A stretch of 64,000 nucleotides of DNA, taken from positions 124,001 through 188,000 of the forward strand of contig JANYHT010000050.1 of assembly GCA_025358925.1 (NCBI GenBank). Reading direction: 5' to 3'. The position numbers and the translations under genes were made by a program. Of this stretch, positions 1 to 7,781 are shown piece after piece. Each line of letters opens with the position of its first letter. The first letter of the stretch is position 1. Below the pieces are notes generated by a model. The model was given only the letters and a program-made list of their open reading frames with translations, was not told the origin of the DNA and did not search any database. The DNA comes from Gemmatimonadaceae bacterium. Lineage in GTDB: Bacteria > Gemmatimonadota > Gemmatimonadetes > Gemmatimonadales > Gemmatimonadaceae.

Positions 1-178
1 ATTGCCAGCTGCCATCAGGGGTCGTTGCACGTGCCGACTGCGTGCCCGCTGCGGCCGCCTGGATGGCTTGCTGATCGCTGCCGCCACGTCGCGCCGTAGC
101 AGGCGTGCAGGAGCTGTTGGACGCGATGAGAAGAAGAGCCGTGGCCCAACGTACGGCCGTCTGACGGAATACGGGCAT
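1..178 (-). CDS. Partial secreted protein or lipoprotein, N-terminus only
   Basis: Reading the minus strand from an ATG at 178-176 gives 59 open codons that run off the window start. The product begins with a short basic stretch, then a hydrophobic segment (WATALLLIAS) and a Cys at residue 24, followed by an Ala/Gln/Ser/Thr-rich low-complexity tail. This looks like an export signal; the sequence before the Cys (NSSC) is a poor lipobox, so either a lipoprotein or a cleaved secreted protein is possible. The gene is divergent from the rhodanese-DinB gene. The function cannot be read from the portion visible. Confidence 0.5.
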   Translation of the reverse strand, partial: MPVFRQTAVRWATALLLIASNSSCTPATARRGGSDQQAIQAAAAGTQSARATTPDGSWQ

Positions 179-275
179 TGCATCGTTCCGGAAAGAATCG
201 GGCGGAAGGCGGGGAGAGCGGGTATGCTACGCATCGGTTCAGCATCGCGAAAGACGCGTTACTTGACCATTTCGC

Positions 276-1208
276 GTGGCCAAAATCTTCACGCCTTCTC
301 CAGTCGACGACATCATGGATCACTCCCCCGGCTTTCTCGCGCACGTGCTGGCGCGCACACCGCGTGTCACGGAAGTCTCGGTGACCGAGACGCAACGCGC
401 CCTTGGCAGCAATCCCAACGCCCAGCTCTTGGATGTTCGTGAAGACCGCGAATGGGATGCGGCGCATGCAGTCGGCGCGACACACGTAGCGCGCGGAGTG
501 ATCGAGCGCGATATCGAAAAGTTGGTGCCAGCAAAAGACACGCCGCTTTATTTGTATTGTGGCGGTGGTTTTCGATCTGCGCTCGCCGCCGATTCGTTGC
601 AACAGATGGGCTATTCGAACGTGTATTCGGTCGACGGCGGTTGGCGCTCGTGGCAAGAGGCTGGTGCGCCGATGGAAGGTCCGGCGGCACCAGCGGACGC
701 ACTGCGCTTCCCCATCGGGAAACACGTACGACAGGACACGTATACGGCCGATGAACGTGCGGCCTTCATTGCGCGCGTTGCCGCGCAGCCGGCGGCGTTG
801 GCCGCTGCCTTGAGTGGCATGACGGAGGCGCAGCACGAGCAGCCGTATCGGCCGGGCGGGTGGACCGTGCGCCAGGTTGTGCATCATGTCGCCGATAGCC
901 ACATGCACATGTACATTCGCATTAAGCTCGCGCTGTCCGCGACGGAGCCGACAATCAATGCGTATGATCAAGATGCGTGGGTGCACATGGCCGACGTGAG
1001 CACGGTGTCCCCGATGGTCTCGCTGTCGTTGCTTGCCACCGTGCACGAACGTTTGGTGGCGGCACTGCGGTCGTTAACGCCCGCGGATTTTGCGCGAGGG
1101 CTGATACATCCGGACAATGGACGCATGACGGTGGAGCAGGTGGTCGCGATGTACGCGTGGCACGGCGATCATCATATCGCACACATCCGAAATGTGAAGA
1201 CAGCCTGA
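276..1208 (+). CDS. Rhodanese-like domain fused to DinB/YfiT-type metal-dependent transferase
   Basis: Residues about 30-130 form a rhodanese-like domain with the active-site loop around Cys95 (YCGGGFRSA). Residues about 145-310 match the DinB_2/YfiT (BstA) family, with the metal-binding histidine pattern HHVADSH (203-209) and a C-terminal HGDHHIAH (296-303). YfiT/BstA proteins are thiol S-transferases linked to bacillithiol; a rhodanese carries persulfide sulfur. The fusion suggests sulfur or electrophile handling with a low-molecular-weight thiol (inference). GTG at 276 is the longest start; an ATG at 315 is an alternative and still keeps both domains. A bacillithiol deacetylase (bshB1) lies at 52.2-52.9 kb. 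Confidence 0.85.
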   Translation: MAKIFTPSPVDDIMDHSPGFLAHVLARTPRVTEVSVTETQRALGSNPNAQLLDVREDREWDAAHAVGATHVARGVIERDIEKLVPAKDTPLYLYCGGGFRSALAADSLQQMGYSNVYSVDGGWRSWQEAGAPMEGPAAPADALRFPIGKHVRQDTYTADERAAFIARVAAQPAALAAALSGMTEAQHEQPYRPGGWTVRQVVHHVADSHMHMYIRIKLALSATEPTINAYDQDAWVHMADVSTVSPMVSLSLLATVHERLVAALRSLTPADFARGLIHPDNGRMTVEQVVAMYAWHGDHHIAHIRNVKTA

Positions 1209-1210
1209 CG

Positions 1211-3253
1211 CTATGGAAGACCTTCGATGATGCGCGCCATCTCGCCCACAATCGCGATCTGCGCCGTGCCAGGTATTCCGAAAATGCAATACAGAATACG
1301 GGTCGACGGCGCATTCATCGAACGCCAAGCACTACCGTCGAAACGCAGCACGGTTCCACTGTCACCCGCCGCATAAATCTCGGTGGGCCCACGCCCCCAC
1401 AACGCACGGAGCGTACGCGTCGTGGGCACCGCTTGTCGCTGCCACGTCACGCCATCAAAGCGCAGCATCGTACCGCTATCGCCGGCGATAAAAATGTCGT
1501 TCGCGGCCGTGCCCCAGATCGCGCGAAAGCGCGGCTTCGTTGGCACGCTCACTGGCGACCATCGCCCGCCATCAAAGCGCAACACGGTGCCGGAATCACC
1601 GACGGCGTAGACGTTGGATGCATCGCTACCCCACACCGCGCGCAAAAATTGTTGTGTCCCGCTCGACTGCGGACTCCACGATGCGCCATTGGATCGCAAA
1701 ATTGTGCCGCGTTCACCAACAATCACCTGTTGACCAACGCCACCACTCCAAATCGCGCGCAACAACAACGTTGTCGGCGACGCCTCTTTGCGCCAACTAG
1801 TGCCGTCGTACCGCAGGATCGCTCCTGTGTCGCCCACCGCGACAATCTCGGTCGGTCCGCTACCGCTTATGCCGTATAAATCGTTTGTTCCCGGTACGCG
1901 CGCCGCACTCCATGCTGTGCCAACACGTTGAAAGACGGCACCACCGAGACCAACCGCAAACATCGGTCCGCCGGTCGCACCGCCACCCCACGTGGACAGC
2001 AGCGCAGGATCAGAAATTTCTGTCGTGCCGGATGCCGCCGCGCCAACACCGTGTACCGTGACCACCGTGCCCCACCACCCCGCGATGCGCAGCGTGCCAT
2101 CACCACGTTTGGTAATCGCGCGAAGATTTTGTCCGCTGCCAATCGTGAGTGCCGTCCACACCGCGCCGTTGAAGTGATAGGTGGCGCCGGTATTTCCAAC
2201 AGCATAAACGTCGTCGAACGCGCGACCCGTGAGCGCGAAGAGATTAGCCATACCGGGCGGCGTCATCGTTTGCCATGCAATGCCGTCGAATCGCAAAATC
2301 GTACCACTCACGCCAACCGCAAATACGTTGCCGACACTCGTTCCCCACACATCAAACAACGGTGCGGATGACGGCGTGGCCATGCGGGTCCAGACGACGC
2401 CGTTGTAACGAAGAATGACGCCGTTATTACCGACGACAAACACTGAGCTGCCACTCGTGCCCCAGATGCCCCACAGGTCATCGGTGACGGGCGTGGCCTG
2501 CTGCGTCCACCGCTGACCATCCCAGTGGAGAATCGTGCCCTTATCCCCTGTCGCGAAAACATCATTGGCGCTCAGTCCCCACACTTCAAGCAACGCCGAT
2601 GTGGTGGCGCTTTCGACGGATTGGAAGGTGGTGCCATTGCCGTGCAGGATGACACCGCCCGTACCGACGAGCCAAATATCCGTCGGTGATGATCCCCAAA
2701 CGCCAACCAATGTTTCAGTGGTATTCAGCGCGATCCGCTCCCACGATCCATCGGCTCGGGACCGCAGCAACACGCCGTTCTGGCCCGCGCTATACGTGGT
2801 GCCAGCGCCATCATCCCAAATACCGAGCATGGTGGCATCGGTCAGTCCTGCGCGCGCCACGCGCCATTGCTGCACGCCTGGAGCAAGCGCGGTGACACCA
2901 ACTTGTGCTGTCGTGACCAGCGTCCCTGATGATGCCGTAATGCGCGCTGTTCCAGGCGACACCGCTCGGACGCGACCGAGCGCATCAACGCTGGCGATGG
3001 TTGGTGCCTCACTCCGCCAGGTCAACGCACCGTTCGCGATCAACGCACCCGTACTGTCGCGCGATTCCACCGCGACGCCGACGTCCTGTCCAGGTTGCAG
3101 AAATATCGACGCCGGTACCACGGTGATCGAGGCGACGCGGGCGCCGAGCGGCGGTGGCACCACGATCTCGATCGGAGTGCGCTTGTCACACGCGGTCACA
3201 CCGATCACTAACAGGCCGCTGAGAGCGGCAGCACGCACACGGGCAAGTCGCAT
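1211..3253 (-). CDS. Lipoprotein with BIG2 domain and 14 propeller-like repeats
   Basis: A 680-residue exported protein. The start chosen is the ATG at 3253, which gives a lipoprotein signal (LLVIGVTAC). An Ig-like BIG2 domain follows (about residues 38-115). The rest is about 14 tandem repeats of about 39 residues with the pattern W-x-x-x-x-x-P...L-x-x-x-W-G-x-x-x-x-D-x-F-A-V-G-D-x-G-T-x-L-R-x-D-G. Each repeat looks like a beta-propeller blade; 14 blades would make two seven-bladed propellers (inference). The longer upstream reading lacks protein-like character. It ends next to the rhodanese-DinB gene (convergent, 2 nt apart) and is divergent from the M28 peptidase. A surface binding or adhesion role is possible but not shown. 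Confidence 0.8.
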   Translation of the reverse strand: MRLARVRAAALSGLLVIGVTACDKRTPIEIVVPPPLGARVASITVVPASIFLQPGQDVGVAVESRDSTGALIANGALTWRSEAPTIASVDALGRVRAVSPGTARITASSGTLVTTAQVGVTALAPGVQQWRVARAGLTDATMLGIWDDGAGTTYSAGQNGVLLRSRADGSWERIALNTTETLVGVWGSSPTDIWLVGTGGVILHGNGTTFQSVESATTSALLEVWGLSANDVFATGDKGTILHWDGQRWTQQATPVTDDLWGIWGTSGSSVFVVGNNGVILRYNGVVWTRMATPSSAPLFDVWGTSVGNVFAVGVSGTILRFDGIAWQTMTPPGMANLFALTGRAFDDVYAVGNTGATYHFNGAVWTALTIGSGQNLRAITKRGDGTLRIAGWWGTVVTVHGVGAAASGTTEISDPALLSTWGGGATGGPMFAVGLGGAVFQRVGTAWSAARVPGTNDLYGISGSGPTEIVAVGDTGAILRYDGTSWRKEASPTTLLLRAIWSGGVGQQVIVGERGTILRSNGASWSPQSSGTQQFLRAVWGSDASNVYAVGDSGTVLRFDGGRWSPVSVPTKPRFRAIWGTAANDIFIAGDSGTMLRFDGVTWQRQAVPTTRTLRALWGRGPTEIYAAGDSGTVLRFDGSAWRSMNAPSTRILYCIFGIPGTAQIAIVGEMARIIEGLP

Positions 3254-3388
3254 ACATCGCAGCCTAGTTGTGCGCGGGTATCGCGCGCAACGCCTGCCGT
3301 ACCCATACCTTTCTTCATGTGACGACCAACAGATGACCGTCGACGCATCCCGCGCACACGTCCTCGAAAATTCACGACTACCGTCAAC

Positions 3389-5359
3389 GTGCCTGTGTCG
3401 ATTCGCTTCGTCAGATTTGCTCACCTCGTAACGACCACCTGCTCGTCGTTCGTGTTTCCGGCCGTACTGCACACACAGCCAGTCACACAGCCAGTCACAC
3501 CGCGCACCACCATCGCACCGCCGGGCGCCGAGGTGTTTTTGGTGCCGCTCAGCAGTGCGGGAGGTGTCGTGAAAATCGGCGTGCCCGCCAACGTGACGCG
3601 TCGCGATGGGTACGACAATCAGCCAGCCTTTGCACTCGACTCAAGGTCGCTCTTTTTCACGTCCAATCGCGGCGATGGTCAATCCGATATTTATCGATTC
3701 GATCTTAGCACGGGCCTCACAACGCCAGTACGCAAAACCGTGCCCGAAAGTGAATACTCGGCGATGCCGACGCGGGACGGGAAAGCCATCACCGTTGTCC
3801 GCGTCGAAGCCGATTCCACCCAACGTGTCTGGCAACTGCCACTCAACGACGACGCGCCGTCAGTGAGATTCGCCGACGTCAAACCTGTGGGTTATTTCGC
3901 ACAGGCGGATGATTCAACGTGGGCGCTGTTTGTACTGGGCTCGCCCGCAACGTTGCAAATCGCGCACACCGGACGTGCGGGTGCCGCGGTCGTGGCGAGC
4001 AACATTGGCCGTTCCTTGCACCGCATCCCTGGATCGACGCGCGTCAGTTACGTGCAAAAAGGTGCGAGCAGCGCGCCCTGGTATGTCATGGCGTACAATC
4101 CGACTACTCATATGTCGGACACATTGGTGCGCACGTTGCCGGGCAGTGAAGATGTGGCGTGGATAGATAGTACAACCATGATTGGCGGCCAAGGCAACGC
4201 GCTCTCGACATGGCGACGTGGCGATGCCGATTGGAATCCGTTGGCCCAGTTTGCGTTTGCGAATGTTGCGGGCATCACGCGCTTGGCCGTGAGTCCAAAC
4301 GGGCAATGGCTCGCGATGGTCGCTGACGTAAAACCGAAAGTAGCGCCGACGCCGCGCGTGGTGATGATCGACAAGTTCGACGCCAACGTGATACAGCGTG
4401 AGATGAATATTCTCGCGGCCGATTCGATGGAGGGTCGGATGACGGGATCGCGCGGACAAGAACGTGCCGCGCGATGGATTGAAGCGCAGTACAAGGCCGC
4501 CGGACTAACGCCAGCCGGCGATTCCGGCACGTTTCGTCAGCACATTCCGCTGCGCGCGGCGCAAGGCATCGGCGCGGTGGCGTCGTCGCGCATACGCGCC
4601 GCGCCAGTGACGTCGTGGGCCGCGTGGGACTCGGTGCCGGTCGAGCAGCGCCTGCGAACCGCAAACATTGCGGGCATGATTCGCGGTAGTGATCCCGCCT
4701 TGCGTGATGAAGTAGTGTTGGTCACGGCGCACTACGATCACATTGGTATTGGTGCACCAGTGAACGGCGACTCGATTAACAACGGTGCCGACGATGATGC
4801 GTCCGGCAACGTGGCGTTGATCGAAATGGCCAAGGCCTTGGCGAAAGGGCCGCGTCCCAAACGCACCATTCTGTTCATGGCGATTACTGGTGAAGAAGTG
4901 GGCGGCTTCGGCACGCGCTGGTATATCGCACACCCACTGTTGCCACTCGAAAAGACTGTCGTCGATCTCAACGTTGAGATGATTGCGCACGCGGATTCGC
5001 TTGGCGGGGGATTTGGCAAAGCATGGTTGACGGGGTACGAACGATCAACCATGGGTGATTTGCTCGCAGACAACGGCATTGCGTTAGTTCCGGATCCGCG
5101 ACCGGGTCAACATTTTTTCGAGCGGAGTGACAACGTCGCGTTCGCTCGCATCGGCATTCCTGCGCATTCCATTTCGACCTTCAATCTTCAAACTCCGTAT
5201 CACCATCCGAAGGACGAAGCGTCAACCATTGACGCGCCGCACATGGCGCAGGTGATTTCTGCAACGGCGCGTGCGTTGCGATTGCTCGCTGATGGCCCGC
5301 GCCCCGCTTGGCACCCCGGTGGAAAACCCGAGGCACCAGCACCACGTCCACCGCGTTGA
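3389..5359 (+). CDS. Secreted M28 family zinc peptidase with N-terminal PD40-type propeller
   Basis: A 656-residue protein with an N-terminal hydrophobic export segment. Residues about 45-330 resemble a TolB/PD40 WD-like propeller (for example the stretch DSRSLFFTSNRGDGQSDIY). The C-terminal part is an M28 peptidase: the zinc ligands sit in HYDHIG (about residue 447), NNGADDDASG and the TGEEVG motif, followed by VEMIAH and a late HSISTFN segment. Family members are exported di-zinc aminopeptidases or carboxypeptidases. The start is GTG at 3389; another GTG at 3395 would serve as well. It is divergent from the propeller lipoprotein and 39 nt upstream of the cupredoxin lipoprotein, possibly co-transcribed. 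Confidence 0.88.
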   Translation: MPVSIRFVRFAHLVTTTCSSFVFPAVLHTQPVTQPVTPRTTIAPPGAEVFLVPLSSAGGVVKIGVPANVTRRDGYDNQPAFALDSRSLFFTSNRGDGQSDIYRFDLSTGLTTPVRKTVPESEYSAMPTRDGKAITVVRVEADSTQRVWQLPLNDDAPSVRFADVKPVGYFAQADDSTWALFVLGSPATLQIAHTGRAGAAVVASNIGRSLHRIPGSTRVSYVQKGASSAPWYVMAYNPTTHMSDTLVRTLPGSEDVAWIDSTTMIGGQGNALSTWRRGDADWNPLAQFAFANVAGITRLAVSPNGQWLAMVADVKPKVAPTPRVVMIDKFDANVIQREMNILAADSMEGRMTGSRGQERAARWIEAQYKAAGLTPAGDSGTFRQHIPLRAAQGIGAVASSRIRAAPVTSWAAWDSVPVEQRLRTANIAGMIRGSDPALRDEVVLVTAHYDHIGIGAPVNGDSINNGADDDASGNVALIEMAKALAKGPRPKRTILFMAITGEEVGGFGTRWYIAHPLLPLEKTVVDLNVEMIAHADSLGGGFGKAWLTGYERSTMGDLLADNGIALVPDPRPGQHFFERSDNVAFARIGIPAHSISTFNLQTPYHHPKDEASTIDAPHMAQVISATARALRLLADGPRPAWHPGGKPEAPAPRPPR

Positions 5360-5398
5360 TCATCAGCGATGCGACGGTACCTTTAACGGAGATAGGGC

Positions 5399-6334
5399 AT
5401 GTTGATGTTTATTCGTTACCGAATTCCAAACGTCATTCGCGCACTGCTCGTGATGGGCACGCTCAGCGTGGCCGCCACGCTCGTTTCGTGCGGTGGAGAC
5501 TCCGGTACGGGTCCGGTTGTCGTTCCGCCGAAAACAGTCTCGCGCGTTGATGTGTCTGCGGCCACGAGCACCATTACGAACGCGCAAACGGTGCAGTTGT
5601 CGGCGACGGCGCGGGCGAGCGATGGCACAAGCGTGTCTTCGTCGTTTACTTGGGTCTCAAGCGCGACCAATGTCGCCACAGTCAACGCGAGTGGATTGGT
5701 TACGGGCGTTTCTGCCGGTACGGCGGTCCTGAGTGCAACGGCGGGGAGTGCGACAGGCACAACCACCATCACCGTTACCGCTGCTGCAGGCGTATTAAAC
5801 AGCGTCGCTGCCACAATTACCGACGGCACGATTCAACTTGGACAATTCACTCAAGTGTCGGTGATTGGTCGTGATGGCGGTGGTGGCACGGTGGCGTTGG
5901 GCACGCGCGTCGTGACGTGGAGCAGTAGTAACGCGACGATTGCAACGGTGGGCGCAACGGGCACGGTTACAGGCGTCGGTGTGGGCAGCACGATCATTAA
6001 CGTTGCCGTGCAAGACGGCGCAGTGTCACGCACTGCATCGGTGACTGTCACCGTCACGTCTATTCCCGGAGCGCCGGTCAGCGCAGATGTTTTCATGCCG
6101 GGCCTCACGTTTAGCGCATTTCAAACAATCGTGAAAGTTGGCGGCACCGTGCGCTTCGTCTTTCCACCGCTCGCACACAATGTGTTTTGGGATGTTCGAC
6201 TTTCCGGATCACCCGCCGATATCAACACGACGTCAAGCCAAACGGTCGCGCGCGTGTTCCCAACGTCCGGCGTCTTTCACTACAAGTGCACGCTGCATAA
6301 CGGCATGGAAGGGGACGTGGTGGTCTCGCCGTGA
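5399..6334 (+). CDS. Lipoprotein with two BIG2 domains and a C-terminal cupredoxin domain
   Basis: A 311-residue lipoprotein (signal ending LVSCGGDSG). Two BIG2 Ig-like domains occupy about residues 45-125 and 130-220. The final 90 residues are a cupredoxin-like domain with a complete type 1 copper set: His near residue 260 (LAHNVFWD), then Cys-x2-His-x2-Met in YKCTLHNGM (about 295-302), the spacing seen in amicyanin-type blue copper proteins. This implies a surface-tethered electron carrier or copper binder. The gene follows the M28 peptidase and converges on the DUF1501 gene; a hairpin terminator lies just after it. Confidence 0.85.
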   Translation: MLMFIRYRIPNVIRALLVMGTLSVAATLVSCGGDSGTGPVVVPPKTVSRVDVSAATSTITNAQTVQLSATARASDGTSVSSSFTWVSSATNVATVNASGLVTGVSAGTAVLSATAGSATGTTTITVTAAAGVLNSVAATITDGTIQLGQFTQVSVIGRDGGGGTVALGTRVVTWSSSNATIATVGATGTVTGVGVGSTIINVAVQDGAVSRTASVTVTVTSIPGAPVSADVFMPGLTFSAFQTIVKVGGTVRFVFPPLAHNVFWDVRLSGSPADINTTSSQTVARVFPTSGVFHYKCTLHNGMEGDVVVSP

Positions 6335-6354
6335 ATAGGGATTAGGGATTAGGG
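6335..6354. repeat. ATTAGGG heptamer repeat, about three units
   Basis: Directly after the stop codon of the cupredoxin gene there are three units of the heptamer ATTAGGG (first unit ATAGGG). The same heptamer in the opposite orientation (CCCTAAT) forms a longer array before dnaX at 32500-32552. Confidence 0.85.
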
Positions 6355-6365
6355 AAACGAAAAAA

Positions 6366-6393
6366 GCAGGGGACCGAATTTGGGGTCCCCTGC
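6366..6393 (-). terminator. Hairpin terminator between convergent genes
   Basis: A perfect 10-bp stem (GCAGGGGACC / GGTCCCCTGC) closes an 8-nt loop. A run of six A on its left side (6360-6365) becomes a U tract for minus-strand transcripts, so the best fit is termination of an RNA reading leftwards past the DUF1501 gene. The plus-side tail is only moderately T-rich, so two-way function is possible but weaker. Confidence 0.8.
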
Positions 6394-6410
6394 CTGTCTT
6401 CCGCACACTC

Positions 6411-6427
6411 CTAGTCCCTAGTCCCTA
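6411..6427. repeat. CCCTAGT heptamer variant, two units, overlapping a stop codon
   Basis: The sequence CTAGTCCCTAGTCCCTA is a variant, inverted copy of the heptamer seen at 6335-6354. The two tracts flank the hairpin terminator, and the last CTA supplies the TAG stop codon of the DUF1501 gene. Confidence 0.7.
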
Positions 6428-7735
6428 CGGTTCCGTGACGCCGCGAAACCGCGGAATGAAGCTCGGGAAAATCGTGGACAGATTGGAGTTACCCAATCGG
6501 TTCTGCACAATTTCCGCAAGAATATCGCGATGATCAAGCGTGACACGCAAATCCTGTCCTGATTCCAGATTCTCGCGCGCCAGTCCAGGCCAGCCGTTTG
6601 TGAGCACCTTGCCGCCGGCGATCTTCTTGCCCATCGCGAACGCCACGTTGCCACGTCCATGGTCGGTGCCGCGGTTGCCGTTTTCACGCGCGTTGCGACC
6701 AAACTCAGAAATGAGTACCACAGTAACGCCGTATGCGGTCGTGCCCTGAATAACGTCCGCATAAAACGCGGCGAGCGATTGCGACAGATCCATCATCTTG
6801 CCGTGCATGTAGCCACCGTCAAGCGTGGCAATTGGACCCGCTTGATTGTGCGTATCCCAGCCACCGTTGAACGCGTGAATGGCTTCCACACCGACGTCCG
6901 ACTTGATCAGCGCGGCACTCGACCGCAGCGCCTGACCGAATGCCGAGTTCGGATACACGGCCCCGTTAACAGGCGAATATCCCGTAAAATTGATCAGTCG
7001 AAGTAGCGCGATCGTGTTTGTGGCATCCAGCGCGTTTGCACCGACCGGAGCGCTGGCATCGCTGTAATTCGTGTCCATAAACGCCACGCGCGAGATGGCG
7101 GTGGCGCCGCTTCCGTTGAGCGAGAAGGTTGCCGGATTGGGAATCGGGAGTGCCTTCGGCGCACCCGAGAGCGTTTGCGGCAATCCCGTCGTTAAGCCGA
7201 GCGCCCGGAGCGGGGCACTCGTGCGCATCGGTGTAGAAGTTGCCAAATGTCGACCAAGCCAACCCGTTGCCACCGACGGCGACTGCGGCACACCCACTTC
7301 CATGTAGCGCTGCGCATCGAAGTGCGAACGAGACGTATCAACGGAACCCGTCGCGTGCGCGATCAGGAGATCACCCGCTGTATAGGCCGGCATCAACGGC
7401 GCCATGCCGGGAGAGAAACCAAAGAAGTTGTCGAGCGCCGTGGCTTTCGGACCAGTGCCCGCTGCGTCAGGACGAGGCACCGCAATGGTTGGACGGCCCG
7501 TGTAATAATCTGGATCGCCAAACGGTACTACGAGGGACATTCCGTCGGTGCCACCGCTCAGAAATACGGAGACGATGATGTCTCGATTGCTCGCCGACGT
7601 CTGCGCGAGCACCACGTTCGGCAGCCACGTTGGAAGGAATGCCGCAATGCCAACGCCCGCAGACGTCAGCAGAAAATCGCGACGCGCGAGGTCGTTGTAC
7701 TCGCGGCAGCCTGTGTCGTTCAGTTCGTCGCTCAT
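6425..7735 (-). CDS. DUF1501 family Tat-exported protein
   Basis: A 436-residue protein starting at the ATG at 7735. The N-terminus has a twin-arginine signal (ARRDFLLTSAGVGIAAFLP). The body matches DUF1501, an alkaline-phosphatase-superfamily-like family: FLSGGTDGMS near the start, GGWDTHNQ in the middle and ISEFGRNARENGNRGTDHG near the end, which supply likely metal ligands. The biochemical role of the family is not established. It lies 46 nt after the DUF1800 gene; these two families are commonly paired, so they probably act together in the periplasm or at the cell surface. Confidence 0.88.
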   Translation of the reverse strand: MSDELNDTGCREYNDLARRDFLLTSAGVGIAAFLPTWLPNVVLAQTSASNRDIIVSVFLSGGTDGMSLVVPFGDPDYYTGRPTIAVPRPDAAGTGPKATALDNFFGFSPGMAPLMPAYTAGDLLIAHATGSVDTSRSHFDAQRYMEVGVPQSPSVATGWLGRHLATSTPMRTSAPLRALGLTTGLPQTLSGAPKALPIPNPATFSLNGSGATAISRVAFMDTNYSDASAPVGANALDATNTIALLRLINFTGYSPVNGAVYPNSAFGQALRSSAALIKSDVGVEAIHAFNGGWDTHNQAGPIATLDGGYMHGKMMDLSQSLAAFYADVIQGTTAYGVTVVLISEFGRNARENGNRGTDHGRGNVAFAMGKKIAGGKVLTNGWPGLARENLESGQDLRVTLDHRDILAEIVQNRLGNSNLSTIFPSFIPRFRGVTEP

Positions 7736-7781
7736 GCGCGCAATCCGGATGTGGCGTGAAGAGACTGGGGGCGATCGGAGC

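Noticed and set aside
15-1046. Long minus-strand open frame (343 codons) opposite the rhodanese-DinB gene
   Set aside because: Rich in Arg, His and Cys with no domain; it mirrors the plus-strand gene whose two domains are clear. Only the short secreted-protein start at 178 in another frame looks real.
2535-3431. 298-codon plus-strand frame opposite the propeller lipoprotein
   Set aside because: Low-complexity Pro/Ser/Val content reflecting the antisense of the repeats; no start context or domain.
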